NCBI GenBank assembly: GCA_963969395.1
Contig: OZ017803.1
Location: 496,001-560,000, forward strand
Origin: Pseudoscleropodium purum
Taxonomy: Eukaryota > Streptophyta > Bryopsida > Hypnales > Brachytheciaceae
DNA: 64,000 nucleotides
Direction of reading: 5' to 3'
A program made the position numbers and the translations under genes. Shown piece after piece: positions 1 to 12,773 of the stretch (the stretch's first letter is position 1; every line of letters starts with the position of its first letter). A model generated the notes under the pieces. That model saw nothing but the letters and a program-made list of their open reading frames with translations. It made no database searches and was not told where the DNA came from.

Positions 1-741
1 GTTTCCAAACAACGTTAAATGCTTTCCTAAAGACTCAAGTGGACACCCCCGATTGCAGACGAAGCAAGCTCCCGCGTGCACAACGCTCCCACCTTTCCAA
101 CGACGCCCGCAGTAGAAAGTACTCGCTGCCCCCACGCCGGCTTTAGCCCCACGCGACGCCCCTACGCACTCCCAAATCACTCACAATCCGATTCCCGAAC
201 TAAATCCATCGGCGCTGGCAATGAATTCGTCCTTCCAGTTGCAGCTGCGCACCCAAAAGAAATGGAAAAAAAATTCAATCGGCGCCTTCATCACTGTACT
301 GCCTCATGAATTCCACGGTTTCCATCAATCTTAGAATTGCAACAGTGTTCTCAATTCATCACCACAGTCCCGAATTGGAACACGCGAAGCATCCCTTCGT
401 TGTTGAATATTAAGGCTACTATCGGGTGGTTTCCTGTTTTGGGTTGCTCCTGTTGAAGCTCCATCTTGTTTGGTTGGTTGTGGGGGTTGTGTCGTGTTGC
501 CATTGTCATCAGACTCCGGCATTTTCGCTATTTCGGCTCCTCATCCATCTCTGTTTGTTTGGGGTAGTCCGTGAGCTCCAAGCTTCATCGTAGATCCATT
601 GTTCTTGTTGTATATAGACCATGCCGTTTCTCATTGCAGCGTCTTTGTTGGGATGTGGTGGTGGTGGTGGAATTCGGTAGCGGAGGACGGGTCGTTTGGT
701 TCGATTGTTGGGAAATAGGGTTTAGGGTTTAGTAGTGATTT

Positions 742-903
742 GAGTTCGGTTTGCTCTTTGTTCGAGGGTGGTCCGATCTTTGGAATTTGTGTGTGTGATC
801 GTGAGTTTGGAGATCTTGAGTTTGGTTTGCTCTTTGTTTGAGGTGGAGCCGATCTTTGGAACTTGTGTGTATAATCTTGGATTTGGAGACCTTGAGTTTG
901 TGG
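742..903 (+). repeat. 76-bp tandem duplication in the leader of the first small-protein gene
   Basis: Two diverged copies of a unit of about 76 bp (TTTGCTCTTTG at 750 and 826, GATCTTTGGAA in each copy) end immediately before the ATG at 906. The unit is unrelated in sequence to the minisatellite in front of the paralogue at 16698. The reading frame through it is open and in frame with the gene, so an upstream start at 768 cannot be excluded, but the predicted extension is hydrophobic and not conserved in the paralogues. Confidence 0.7.
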
Positions 904-905
904 CC

Positions 906-1271
906 ATGGGGATGTGCGCGATTCGTGGACCGCTTGTTTTAGACGCCGCGGAGGGAGTAGACGAAGTGGAACCGAGTTCCCCGCGGAGCTGCACCACCAT
1001 GAGCACGAGCTACACGGGGTTTGGAAGCGCCACATCGCAAGATCTTGACGACATTGCGGAAGCGGTGTCTCAGTTTTACGAAGACGGCGCGATTTGGCAG
1101 CGCACGATTCCGCGAGGCCTACGTTGCAAACCTCTCTCATTTGCAGGCGCCATTCTATATGACGTGAACGGCAACCTTCTCACGATGCCGCAGGAGGACG
1201 ATCAGGAGATGGATGAGTATTTCAGCCCCCAGCGGAATCTCGCCGAGGTGGAAGAAGACTTTCGGAACTGA
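906..1271 (+). CDS. Small plant-specific protein, MGMCA/WQRTIP family (copy 1)
   Basis: This is a 121-residue intronless protein of unknown function. The start was chosen at ATG 906 because all three paralogues in this window begin MGMCA there. Order of features: N-terminal MGMC (Gly2 and Cys4 would suit myristoylation plus palmitoylation, an inference), an acidic stretch followed by SPRS and a Ser/Thr run at about residues 26-36, then the conserved block IWQRTIPRGLRCKPLSFAG at about 69-87, followed by ILYDVNGN, and an acidic tail. From memory, flowering plants have small uncharacterised proteins with the same WQ(R/K)xIxxGxxCxPLxFSGVIxYD core; I know no assigned reaction. The base composition is more GC-rich than the surroundings, as expected for a real exon. 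The two sister genes lie at 16698 and 25073 on the same strand. Confidence 0.85.
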   Translation: MGMCAIRGPLVLDAAEGVDEVEPSSPRSCTTMSTSYTGFGSATSQDLDDIAEAVSQFYEDGAIWQRTIPRGLRCKPLSFAGAILYDVNGNLLTMPQEDDQEMDEYFSPQRNLAEVEEDFRN

Positions 1272-3555
1272 TGGAAATCCTATTTCAACCCTTAGTTACT
1301 TCTGAAGTGGATCGATCTGTAGATTACATTCAGTGATCCATTTCTTTTGAGATCCCGAATTAGATCCTGCTGGGGCTTCCATAATCGCAGTTGACATTCA
1401 ACTGGGAATCTGGATTCAATTCGTCAGCAATTGAATGTGATTCAATACACCGAACGACCAAGATTTGAGAACGTGGAGTTTGATTAGGATTCTTCTTTAC
1501 CGATTTTCTTTTGTACATGAGGAGAGATTGATGTAGGTTACGGATTTTTTGCTGCAGATTAACATTTTCACGACATAAATATTTCAACGCATGTACGTTT
1601 CATTCAATTTATAATTGGATTCGGCATCGGGAGTGGGTGTCCTGCACAACCACAGACTACGGTATCCGAGTTTACAGTATGAACTGTGAAGTCTTCACTT
1701 CACTTACACGTAGAACCTGTGCCCAGATCTGGAGTTTGTGTTGCAATTATTATAGGCAATTAGAGTTTTTGACCTGGCAATCGAGAATGGTCTTAAATGA
1801 GTTCATTACTACGAGTTGTGCGTCAACATATATTGTTTGAATTTGGAGGATTGGCAGAACTGGTCAGGTACCCAACATTGTTTTTACGTCAACATTGGAA
1901 TCTTATGTTCGTCAGGAACGCTGTAACGTACTCCTTCTTGGCGTCGTCATCAGTTGATGAGACTGGGAGCCAGAAGAAGGAAGATGTTATTACCGTCCAT
2001 TAAGTCTTTCTTCAATGTTGGCTTTCGAAGGTCTGCGTGAGTGGTATCCGCAGATTCTACAGTAACTTTCCGCCACTGGACGAAAGTCACTAAACAACTG
2101 ACGCATCTTGTGATGACGCCGGCTTCCGCGTCTCGAACGTGCGAGAGAAGCAGAGCGGGGACTGTAGTTTGTGTAAGATAAGCTTCGTCAGTAGCTGCCA
2201 TTCCAGAGCTAGTGCAGTTGCTAATGGCGTCTTGACCTATTCTAGAGCCTTTACTTTTACTGGAGGAACAGGTAAGGGAAACCAGCCTAGGACAGGCAGA
2301 ATGACTGGTTTGCCCTGCTGGCATTGTTGCAATTTTCTTTTCTTTTTCCTCCATATAAAGATAAATGTGAGAAATGGGGAGAGCAATTGAAATTTTCTTT
2401 ATTAGACAAAGTATGAATTTGTTATGAATTTTTGAAGTGTATTGCCCTATTGACCTAAAAGACTACCCCAAAACCCAATTTAAAGAGTATCTACAATGGT
2501 CATCTTACTCACCTATAGTAGTCACAATATTTCCTAATATGCCAAAGTATGAAAGCCTAAAACATTCACTTCATATGATGAATTTACACTAAAAAGGTAG
2601 TTCTTATTGTTGTAGTTATTAATCACTCCATTACCATCTAATCCAAGACATTGATTCTTGACACTAATTCAACCTAATGTAGTCCACATCTCATTATTGA
2701 AAGAAGTTTGTTGTAGGTTAGTGCAAGACAATAGCAATGACAATGACAATGAGTAGAAAAGAAACGTACCAAACTAGCCAATTCATTAACCAACCCCCAT
2801 TTGTGCAAAAAAAATAAGAGTTGTTGATTTTTTTTTTAAATTACGACCCCCCCTCCTAATTATTGGTCTCTTCCAAAACCAAGAGATACAAATACAATAC
2901 TTTGATACAAATATGGATAGTCTAATACATATATGGATACATATACATATTGAGATACACACTTGGAAAACATATATCTCATATTCATTGGCAAGCAACT
3001 TGACTTTCAGAATTATAAAGAGGGGGAGGGGAGGTAGGGTTTATTGAAAAAAAATGAATTTGAATTATTTCTCAATTGATTGTAGGAGGGTAAATAAAAT
3101 GAATTAAAAGGGAACAAATTTTAAGCTCATTGTCATTGTGATAGTTTGACAATTTGTCACAATGACAATGAGCCCAAAAGAGATACTAAGTGTTTGATAC
3201 ACATAATTGTGATGGGCCATTCTATAGATGTTTGTCGTATCAGATCAAATTTTTTTTTTTTAATTTCAAAGTTAGACTTGCCTTAAATGGTTGCTTATAA
3301 AAAATGCACATTCCAAACAAGCTTGGCTACACTTTACAAGTAGGAAGTCCAAGGCTCATCAAGTGTGCCTCGCATTGACTCATCAAGTTTGTACTCCAAG
3401 TTGCATAGCTATTTGGAAACAAGGAATAAATCTCCTTGCCCTTGCCTTTCATGTGTAGTATAATGGCTGTTTTGTTGAGTAGAAAATAGTGAGTTATGTG
3501 AATCAAGTCACTACAAGCCAAAATGAGATCCAACCAAACATGGACATGTGGAAAT
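1272..3555. other. Intergenic, no gene recognised
   Basis: The first kilobase or so is moderately GC-balanced and may contain the 3' UTR of the upstream gene. After about 2400 the sequence becomes AT-rich, with short simple-sequence tracts such as the (GATACA/ATATGG)-type run at about 2885-2965. The short open frames have no protein character. Confidence 0.5.
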
Positions 3556-3559
3556 GGGG

Positions 3560-4615
3560 CATGCTTAAGAGAGTAGTGCTTTTATTTGGCAATTTGTTGT
3601 CAAATTGCACCAAAATAATTGACTCTATACCAAAGACCTTAGAACATAAGCAGTAAAATTTTAGATGAAATCACCAAAATTATAAAAATTTATTGGATAG
3701 AATCGCTAGAGAATGGATGAAAACAAAATTATAGATATGTGATATGTGTTAAAGTGGTATTTTCTATTCAATATGTGGATGAATGTTGAAATTTCAAGCA
3801 TTACAATAACATTTAATATTGCCAATTTGGCACTTCATAAAAAATGAAAAAAACAAAACCCTGCAACAGAGCATTTCACCCTAGAGGAATGTGTGACTAG
3901 GAGTAATTTGGCCAAGCCCACTCAATGATTTTGCTCTAACATGGCCACAATGGGACTCTTCTTGATGGTCTGTCCCTTCTCCTACCATTCTAGTCAAGTT
4001 TGGTTAAGCTTGGTGAGTAAAAGTGGCAATGCTCTATGAACGGAGAAACTACATTTGGAGAGTAGTTTTGCATGGTTGTCCGTCAAATTGAAAGCAACCA
4101 AAAAATTAAAATTCAATGCTAAAAATATTGTTTGGAAGAGCTAGAAAGTTGCCTCTCCCATTTTTTACAAGCCTCTTTCTAAAATTTTGCTAACTAAGTA
4201 TTTTAATTCTTCTCTTACAAATATTACACCCATCCATTTGAAAATGTTAAAAAGTACTATCCAAAAGTTGGAAAGTTGCCTCCCCCATTTTTTCACAAGC
4301 TTCTTCCTAATATTTTACCAACTAACTCTTTTGAGACTTATTTTGCAAACAAGGCTTTTTTTCATTTTTCTTATATAGTGGAAGAGTGGCTATATAAAAT
4401 GTTATAGTGGTGCTCCAAATTTCAATATTCATCCACATATTGGATAGAAAATATCACATTAGTATATATCAAATAATTATCTATAATTTTGGTTTCATCC
4501 ACAATTTGGCGATCACAAAAAACTTCATGGTTTGTTCTCATTTTTTAGCCAAATTATCTTTTACTAGTGCAATTTGGCACTTTAAAGCCAAGAAAAAGCC
4601 CTGCTTACAAATATT
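3560..4615. repeat. Foldback-like repeat element
   Basis: Sequence at about 3560-3840 recurs as a diverged reverse complement at about 4370-4610. A shared landmark is ATTCATCCACATATTG(G/A)ATAGAAAATA, seen at 4427-4452 and inverted at 3755-3780. The loop contains two direct copies of about 115 bp (CCTCxCCCATTTTTT at 4153 and 4280). A direct repeat of CAATTTGGCACTT is also present at 3818 and 4570. This resembles a decayed non-autonomous foldback transposon; no clear target duplication was found. Confidence 0.5.
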
Positions 4616-5495
4616 GCACACTCCATTTCCATTTCAAATTCAGTACTTCCTTTTGTCTTTTCTCTCCAAGTTTGGCCACGTTTGGTACACGGAAGTCTGT
4701 TGCGCGGCCTATCTTAGTGCGCCTACAAAGTAAAGCTGAGGCTTGCTGCCGTTATTGCAGGTAGAAAAAACTGATGCCGGTTCTCTCTCTCTGTTTCTCT
4801 GATTCTCTCTGTTTCTCTCCTGCCATGATTTCAGTGTCCTCGATCGTGACGAATTCCTCAACGTGCAAAAAATGGCATGGATCCACACAATCACAAACAT
4901 GCTCACTCACTCTCACTTTCATGGGTGCTGCATGTGTCCCACTCATCAGCTGCAGAGCATCTTCACGTCCTCGTTCCGGCCCTCACGAATCGGCAGACCT
5001 TTTTTCTTACATGGCTAGCTAGCGCGCTGCTGCAAAGTCCCTGAGCCGGCAGGAAGACTAGCTGATGATGAACAACCTTCCACGTTCATTCCGTCTGAGG
5101 ACGGAGATTCCTTCAGTCGATCAATTTCCTGCCGCTAGCTAGCTAGATCTAGAGAGTAGAGACGCACTCACGTCTTCAAGCTATAGTTTGGATAAGTTGA
5201 AGTATTTCAAACTGGAAGCTAGCTATTCCATCACCGGCCCTGAGTCCAAACTCGTGCAGATCGATCTTTCAAGCTGTTCCCAGATTTGGAGATGCTACGG
5301 CTTTGTCATGAGATCAGTCTGCACATGGATGGCGCAGCAAAAACGCACGCGGTTCACCCGTCGCAGGGCGGGGAATGCGGCTTCTGTCTGTCTCTGTGAT
5401 TCCTCTCGTTTTGTGGAACAGACTGCGTGACTTCAGGTGTAACAAAGAAGGAGAGTTTCAATAACAAATCAAGAAGAAAAGTGAATTCATTCCTA
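4616..5495. other. GC-balanced single-copy stretch without an assignable gene
   Basis: The composition is more balanced than the flanks. It holds a TC-rich microsatellite at 4781-4820 and CTAGCTAGC-type runs near 5010-5160. It may contain regulatory or degraded genic sequence; open frames on both strands lack recognisable domains. Confidence 0.35.
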
Positions 5496-5497
5496 TA

Positions 5498-5795
5498 GTA
5501 GTCTGCTCTAAATGCACCCATGTTCTAAAAGCAATCATGACACAAAGGTACATTTTGCTTTCTTCAATGTACTAGAAGTGTACATTTCAAGAGGTGGTCG
5601 CTTTTAGTGATCACTGCATTTCAACTTCAAAAATTTGTAACTAATTCCACAAAGGTCCTAAAAACATGAAACAACTTAGGTCAGATGCCATTTTCATTTT
5701 CTTCCTCTAAAAATTTGCTGAAAATTGTTTCAAGGAGTTTAGCTCCCCCCCCAAAGGCAATCAGCTCTTAAATGTTCGCTTTATGAGCAGACTAC
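5498..5795 (+). mobile_element. MITE-like element, family GTAGTCTGCTC (copy 1)
   Basis: About 298 bp bounded by the inverted termini GTAGTCTGCTC (5498) and GAGCAGACTAC (ending 5795). The interior matches the copy at 28855-29135 over its whole length, including GTGTACATTTCAAGAG and AATTGTTTCAAG(G/A)AGTTTAGCT. A third, inverted and interrupted copy is at 19853-20364. No coding capacity; the target duplication is not clear. Confidence 0.7.
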
Positions 5796-6109
5796 CTTAA
5801 TTGCATGTTAACCCTAGAGCATTGGATTGGTCACCTTGGAAATTATCCTTTTTTTTTGTCCTAACATGAGGATCATTTTGCTTCAAAAAATCCAAGAGCC
5901 GACTCATTGGAGGTCTAACTAATGTATTAAAGGAGACGACCCATTTCCGATTAGCATCCCATTCTCACAACTTAGGTTGTTGCATTTTAGATTAGCCATG
6001 ATGTAAGTGACATCTCATGTACAATAAAAGTAGAAGAAATGTTCAGGAGGTGTACATTGAAAGCATAAAATGATCACAATGTGTACATTGAAAGCCATAA
6101 AGATCATTG

Positions 6110-6350
6110 ACATCAGTTTTGTAATGAACCTATGGTTGGACATTGGTTTGCCTGTAGATAAAAAATGGGACAAACATAGTCTTCACAAAAAGAAATTATG
6201 GTAATTTTGTTTTTGAAGGAAAAATGTCAAAATTTTTGAAATCCTTCTTCAATCTATTTCTCTATATGGGGAAATTTTTTCCTCAACCTTCCTTGTGCCA
6301 TAGATAGGCTAAATTGCTTAAGTGGTTGGAAATAGATCATCATCTTGATA
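6110..6350 (+). repeat. Dispersed repeat R1, copy 1
   Basis: Shares blocks with 13555-13805 and with 27540-27700 plus 28416-28515, such as AATCTATTTCT(C/G)TA and TGCTTAAGTGGTTGGAAAT. The order of the blocks is conserved in all three copies. No coding potential was seen; probably a fragment of an old transposon. Confidence 0.5.
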
Positions 6351-6699
6351 TACAAGACCTCCCCTTTTCACACAAAATTTCAAGGATGAACACTTGTACT
6401 TTTGTCTTACATAGGAGGATTCTCTATCATTCATCGGACCTTTTTAGGCCATTGTGTTATTATAAGGTTCACCCACCTACAATGTTGAACATAAAAAGTG
6501 TCCGGTGAATGACTTTCAAGGAAACTATAGAAACGAAAGATGCACCAAATTCTTGAGTACAATTAGATCATTTTATGATGGATTACCTTGGTGATATTCT
6601 TTGTTCTTCCAAGTGTATACATTTAGAAATAGGGGAATTACAGTAACTTTCTTTTGAAATCCTATAAGTTGAATTCATTACACTTGATTAACCCCTATT

Positions 6700-7400
6700 A
6701 GTAAATGCTCGAGGTACCAAATTTGGGTGTCAACAAAACTTTGAAGTTAAATAAAAACTAACCAAGTCACTATTATTTGTAGTTTATATTTTTGAAAATT
6801 TCTTTTTGAAGTCTAATTTTAGCATCAAAAATCTGATTTTGAAAAAGAATCAATATGATTTTTCTATTCAAGATTTTCTTGCAAGGATGTCTAGTGTAAT
6901 CTTGACTTTTTGTAGTATTGAGAGCTTTTGGAAATGAGCCTTAAATCCATTGCAATCTTTACTTTTTGTAGTATTGAAAGCTTCTAGAAATGAGCCTTAA
7001 ATACACTAGGGAAATCATGCTTTTCAAAGAAAAATTCTCATTAGAAATTCATTAAAAAAATTGTAAAAGAGATTTTGAAAAGTCGTAAATTGATTGATGT
7101 TATGTATGTTATGTCCTTTAACCTCATGTTTGGAGGGGCTCAATTTTTTAGATAAGAAATCCCAAAAGAAGATTGAAAGACTTCAAATCACTTTCGCAGT
7201 TTTAACACCCTCGTGACCAAACATTATAATCTTTCAATCCGTAAATGGTATTAGTGTGTTTTCTTTTTCTATATGATCTCTTGCATGTCCAGTTTGACTT
7301 AGTGTGGTTACAACTCAAAAAAATTGATACAACTTGTCAAATGTTGACTTTTTGTTCAATTTAGAGCAAATTCCTAGAAGCTAAAAACAATGCCTTGGGC
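6700..7400 (+). repeat. Left arm of a 3.7-kb inverted repeat
   Basis: Diverged reverse complement of 9765-10370. Paired landmarks include AATTTAGAGCAAATTCC (7360) with GGAATTTGCTCTAAATT (9771), and the segment with GATTGAAAGACTTCAAATC (7171) with GATTCGAAGTCTTTCAATC (9958). The arms enclose a tandem array, giving a foldback-transposon or inverted-duplication layout. Confidence 0.6.
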
Positions 7401-7904
7401 TGATTTAGGGTTAATTTCAGTTCAGCGACTCTGGAGGTAACGTAGAGTTTGCTTCGGAGCTATTGCTTCAGGCTTTTCGCATGTTTTTTTTAGGGTTTAG
7501 GACCACGTGCCACCACCATGTGGGAAGCCCAAACTTTTTAACTTTGTCATTTGGGTTTGCTTCAAAAATCTTGTGAGCTTGTTCAAAAAATAAAAATATA
7601 AAAAATCGTGTGAGCTTCTTAACTTTGACTTTAGGGTTTGTTTAAAAAATCTTGTGAGATGTGGAAGGAACTGGGAAGGGAGGAAATCCTGCAGTCTTAC
7701 TTTTATGCTTGGAAACTCGGAAAATGGGAAAATTTTCTTATTTTATTTTTTAAGAGGGTCCATCTACTGAAACAAGCAGAACTTAGGTTTTTGACAAACG
7801 TGGCCAAGAGGTGACAAGATTTCCAAGGTAGCATCTTCTTGAGTGTTGGTACCTTCTTGCTTTTTGTCCGTCTCTCTTTTTTCAACTACTGCAATTTTAT
7901 TTAT

Positions 7905-9370
7905 TTATTTATTTATTTTGTGGTGGTAGAGGGGTCTAGGAAGTCAAAGCTTCAACTTGGTTTGTTTTTTATCCTGCTCTTGGGCAAGTCGGTAAGGGCC
8001 ATGGAGGACGGATTCACCCCTTGTTGCAACAGCCAAGGGTAATTGTAAAAATATGCCCCGGAATTTTGTATTTCTTTACCTCTCCTTTGAAATCAAAATT
8101 TCCAAAATTTATTGTGTTGTGGGCTAGAAAGTCAAAGCTTCAACTTAGGTTTTATCATACTCTTGGGCAAGTCAATAAGGGTCATGGAGGATAGATTGAC
8201 CCCTTTATTACCCCAACCAAAGGTAATTGTAAAAAATTGTTCCGTATTTTTGTATTTCTTCACCTTTTTTTTAAAATCAAAATTTCCAAAATTTATTATG
8301 TCTTGTGGGTTAGAAAGTCAAAGCTTTAACTTGGGTTTTTCATCTTGCTCTCAAACAAGTTGGTAACAGGACTATTTTTGGAACAGTGTCCCCTTTGTTG
8401 GCTTCATTCTAGAGGCCAATTTCTGGAGGGATGAAGCCAGAGAGGTCAAATTTCTAACAGTCTAGCGAAATTTTGCCAAAAAATAAAAGCCCTAGTTGGT
8501 AAGGGACATGGAGGAAGGATTGACCCTTCATTGCCCTAGCCAAGGGTAATTGTAAAAAATTGTTTCCTTATTTTGTGCCGGGTATTTTTGGTATTTCTCT
8601 ACTTCTCCTCATGAATTTGGGGCCTTTGGTTACAAATATGAATTCTAAATTTCCAAAATTTATAGCATGTTGTAGGTTAGGAAGTCAAAGCTTCAACTTC
8701 GGTTTTTTCATCCTACTCTATAGCAAGTTGGTAAGGGACAGGGGAGATGGCCCCCCTCATTGCTCCCACTAAGGATAATTGTGAAAAATTGCCCCCTATT
8801 TTGTGCCATGTTTTTTTTGTATTTCTTCAAATCTCATTTGAAATTTGGGGCTTTGAATAACAAATATGAATTCAAATTTTCCAAAATTTATCATGTGTTC
8901 ATTGTGTTGTCTACTAGGAAGTCAAAGCTTCAACTTGGGCTTATTCATCGTACTCTATAGTGAGTCAGTAAGGGCTGGGGTGTGTGTGACCCCACCTCAT
9001 TGCTCTAGCTCTCAGTAATTGTAAAAAAATTTCTCGCGATTTTGTGCCGCGATTTTTTGGTATTGTTCACCTCTCTTCTGGAATTCAGAGCCTCTAATTA
9101 CAAATATGCATTCAAAAATTCAAAAATTTATCATATGCTGTGGTCTAGGAAGTCAAAGCTTCAACTTGGGTTTTTCATCCTTCTCTTCAGCAAGTTGGTA
9201 AGAGATAGGGAAGATTGAACGTACTTCATCGCTCCAACTAGGGGTGATTGTAATTAATCCTTTTTTGTACCACTTTTAAAAAAAATTCTTGACCTCTCCT
9301 CTGAAAATTGGGGGCCTCTAATTACAAATATGAATTCGAATTTCCAAAATTTATCATGTGTTGTAAATTA
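7905..9370 (+). repeat. Degenerate tandem array, unit about 185-240 bp
   Basis: At least six copies of a unit starting AG(G/A)AAGTCAAAGCTTCAACTT, at about 7937, 8126, 8311, 8679, 8917 and 9147. The rest of each unit includes GGTAAGGG-CATGGAGGA, TAATTGTAAAAA and TTCCAAAATTTAT. The spacing drifts from about 186 to 238 bp through indels. No protein is encoded consistently across units. It lies in the loop of the flanking inverted arms. Confidence 0.75.
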
Positions 9371-9764
9371 AAAAAATTCAATGTTTTCCCAGGTGTAAAA
9401 CACAAGGTAATGCGGAAGAGGGGCAACTCTCTTTGGCCTTTGGTGAGTTAGTCTTGACATTGAATATTGTTTATATTGAGATTTGAGATGAACAATGATC
9501 CTTATTGGTAGTAGCATCACCGATTCGTTGCATCAAGTTGAATTGGACATCCAAAATTGGTGCAAAATATTTGCCCCAAATTTTCATCCCAAATCTCCAA
9601 CAATGGGGCCATCTCTTGTATTAAATGCAAATTGTGTCAAAATTTCATTCATCATGTTTTCATCCACGCATTTTTCAATCATTTGTTCTTGCTAAACCCT
9701 AATGATTGACTTCCAAACATCTTCATGATTCTTTAACTCCTACACACCTAAAGCATTTTGTGAG

Positions 9765-10370
9765 ATTTTTGGAATTTGCTCTAAATTGAATGAAAAAACA
9801 ACATTTTGATAAGTTATATCAATTTTTTTGAATCATAACCATACAAATTTACACTAGACATGTATGAGAGCACATGGAAAAAATAGAACACAACAATATG
9901 ACTTAAAGGTTAAAAGATTATGACGTTTGATCATCAGGGTGTTAAAATTGTAGAAGCGATTCGAAGTCTTTCAATCCTCTTTTTGCATGTCAAATATGAA
10001 ATTGAAGTCACCAAAAAAATAGAATTTAAAGGAAATAACATGCATAACCCCAATCAATTTATGTCTTCTCAAGATCTATTCTACAATTTTCTTAAATGAA
10101 TTTCCAGTGTGATTTTTTTTTCAAGATCATCTAGTGTATTTGAGGCTCATTTCTAAAAACCTTAAACACTAAAAATCAAGATTTGCGATGGACACCTTTT
10201 GTTGGCACAAAATCTTTGATAGAAAAATCATAACCATTCATTTTCAAAATCAAATTGTTGACACTAAAACTAAACTTAAAAAAAATGTATTAGAAATAGT
10301 AACTTAGCAAGGTTTTATTTAACTTCAAAATTTTGTCAACACTTGAATTCAATGCTTTGGGCATTTAGGA
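9765..10370 (-). repeat. Right arm of the 3.7-kb inverted repeat
   Basis: Inverted counterpart of 6700-7400. The similarity includes the TGAAGTTAAATAAAA-type block near the outer end (6755 and, inverted, about 10325). Divergence is high enough that the pairing is old. Confidence 0.6.
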
Positions 10371-12435
10371 ATTAGTGCTAGCCAAGTTTCTACACCAAGA
10401 AGTTGCTAGATTCTTGACCTTTGAATTAAATGTACAACTATTTACATATAAAATATCATAATAATTTAATAGTATAAAAATACATGTATCTTAGGGACAC
10501 GAGTGCTACAAATTTTTTGTGATTGTTGGACATTGCACCTAGAAGATCATGCTATTTAATTTGTATCAAGCATATATCATACATGAGAAAATGAGATTGC
10601 TTTGATTCAATGACTAATAAATCCGAAGGAATATCTTCAAAAGTGGTTACAAATTGGTTTAGCAATATGTTAATACTTGACAACTCAAAAATGATAAATC
10701 AAACACATGTCTTATTGTCCTATAAAATTTTCATGATATTTTCGAGTCATTATTGTTCATGACAAACAATACTCTCGAGAGAATTAATTATGCAATGAAA
10801 GAATACTTTGAATATGAGACTAGAAGACATAGAGATCTGTAATAATTTGATGGACTCACCTCATGGAAAGTTGAATAGCTATTGAATCATATGGTTCTAT
10901 TTCTCTCTCTAGTCATTATTTGTGACAAAAATAATAAATCATCTTCTCTTTATCATTTTCCTTCTTCAAAAGTTGATGAGACCAATTGTTTCTTCATGAC
11001 TAAAATACTTATACTTTTGGTCAATTTATCTCTTATAAAACCATAAGTACATAAGGCAATCACTTCTATACAATCATGTATTTTGAGAGTTTTGTAGGTC
11101 CAAATCATAATCTGATTTTTGCATAATGATTGCACAAAGAGTTTGCACTTTTTTTTAAGTGTATTGCATTAGGATTCTATGCAAAATGGATTTCTAAGTA
11201 TCCAATGATTATATAATGATTGTCTAGGCATTGAAAGGCTTGTATGTCCTTGTAGGCTTGATGAAACCTTTTTGGTGTTGTTGAATTGCAACAAGCTCTT
11301 TATTCTTTTCTTGATTAGGAGGATGTAAATTTCTTCAACATATCTTTAAATGTGAGTTTTAGATTATCTAGACTTTGAACCTTCATAAGTTTTGCACAAT
11401 GGGTATTTTGTATATGGTAACTACATCTAATAACATACACATCTTGACTTTAGGAATATACACCACTTCAATATGAGACCTCTTGTTGATTTAAAGCATA
11501 TACCAATAAAACTTCAATTTTTGCAATTTAACATGTACCTCATATGTGTTTCTGTTGGCTAAAATCCTCTTTCATTTGTTTACAAGAATGTTGTAGAATC
11601 TGACCATGCTACTTAAAAAAAATATCGGTTCAACTTCAAATGCCATATTTGAGCATGATCACTTGCTTACATTCAAATAATGGATTTGGGGTTTTATATG
11701 CTAGAATTAGGTAATCATTGTTAGAAAATTTAGGGTTTTAAATACATCCTATATCTTGGAATTGGTTACATGTTGATTGTTCTCTCTATGACATTCATTC
11801 TTCAAGTAGGTACACTTAAAAGAATATGTTATGCACCTTTGACTTTACACACACTAATTTTACGAAGTTGAGTAGAACATATGCTCATTGCTAAAAGCAA
11901 TTGATTGCATCAATTTATCTTATTAGTGATGTGATGGAAAATTAGTGACATTTGCAAAGCTTGTGTCAATATCTAAAAAATTGTAAAAATCAAGACAATA
12001 CAATAATATTTAAGCTTGCACTAATTTTAGATAATGTGACTTTGGTAAGCTAGACTAATAATGATATTTAATATTACCTAAACTACTTGATTTGAAAATG
12101 TTGTAAGTTTTTGTTTGTAATTGAATATTTTTACTAGGATCATAAACTTTTAATACTTCTGTATGTTGAAGTCAGATTTGTTAGACCCTATACGAAATCT
12201 TTTCTTTTTTGGTTGAATATCCTTTTGTTAATTAGATTCAAAAATTTTGGAATTTTGTTTCACAACATTTACAATATTTTGTGGCATTTAGCTACAAGGT
12301 TGTCACCAGTCCTCACAACTTTGTTGTGGTACTCAAGACTTTGTCAAATCTATCTTGATGTTTTGTAGTAAAGTACCATGATATTTGTGGCTTATTAAGG
12401 ATCCTCATAGCTTAACATGATACTCATGGCTTAGG
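10371..12435. other. AT-rich spacer, nothing recognised
   Basis: Long AT-rich sequence with no open frame of convincing protein character and no terminal repeats that I could pair. Confidence 0.5.
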
Positions 12436-12438
12436 GCT

Positions 12439-12773
12439 GCTTCACACATGGGCTCAAGGTTGAGAGTCCGTCGGTCTCCACCAATCAAATTTCTAGAAAA
12501 CCCCGATTTTGGCCTCTTGACCCTTCACACAAGGTGGCACAGTCCAAAGTCCATCGCCCTCCAAAGTGCCTACATGGAAGCCCAAGCTCCTACATGGCAA
12601 TGGCCTCATGATGGATTCTTGACCAAAGTTTGGGTTGCCACTTTGTGGCGACCCAAACTTTGGTCGAGAGTCCCGTTAAATTGCCCATTTATTGCCCATT
12701 TCTTTGGACTCTTGTCCAAAGTTTGGCCATGAACTTCCATGGCCTCTCAACTTGGTCGGCCCATGTGTGAAGC
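12439..12773. mobile_element. MITE-like element with internal cruciform
   Basis: Perfect 15-bp terminal inverted repeats GCTTCACACATGGGC (12439-12453) and its reverse complement (12759-12773), followed inward by related TTGAGAG sequence on both sides. Inside is a strong hairpin: GACCAAAGTTTGGGT (12621-12635) pairs with 12651-12665, and GCCAC/GTGGC pairs within the loop. The element is much more GC-rich than its surroundings. No clear target duplication was found. Confidence 0.75.
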
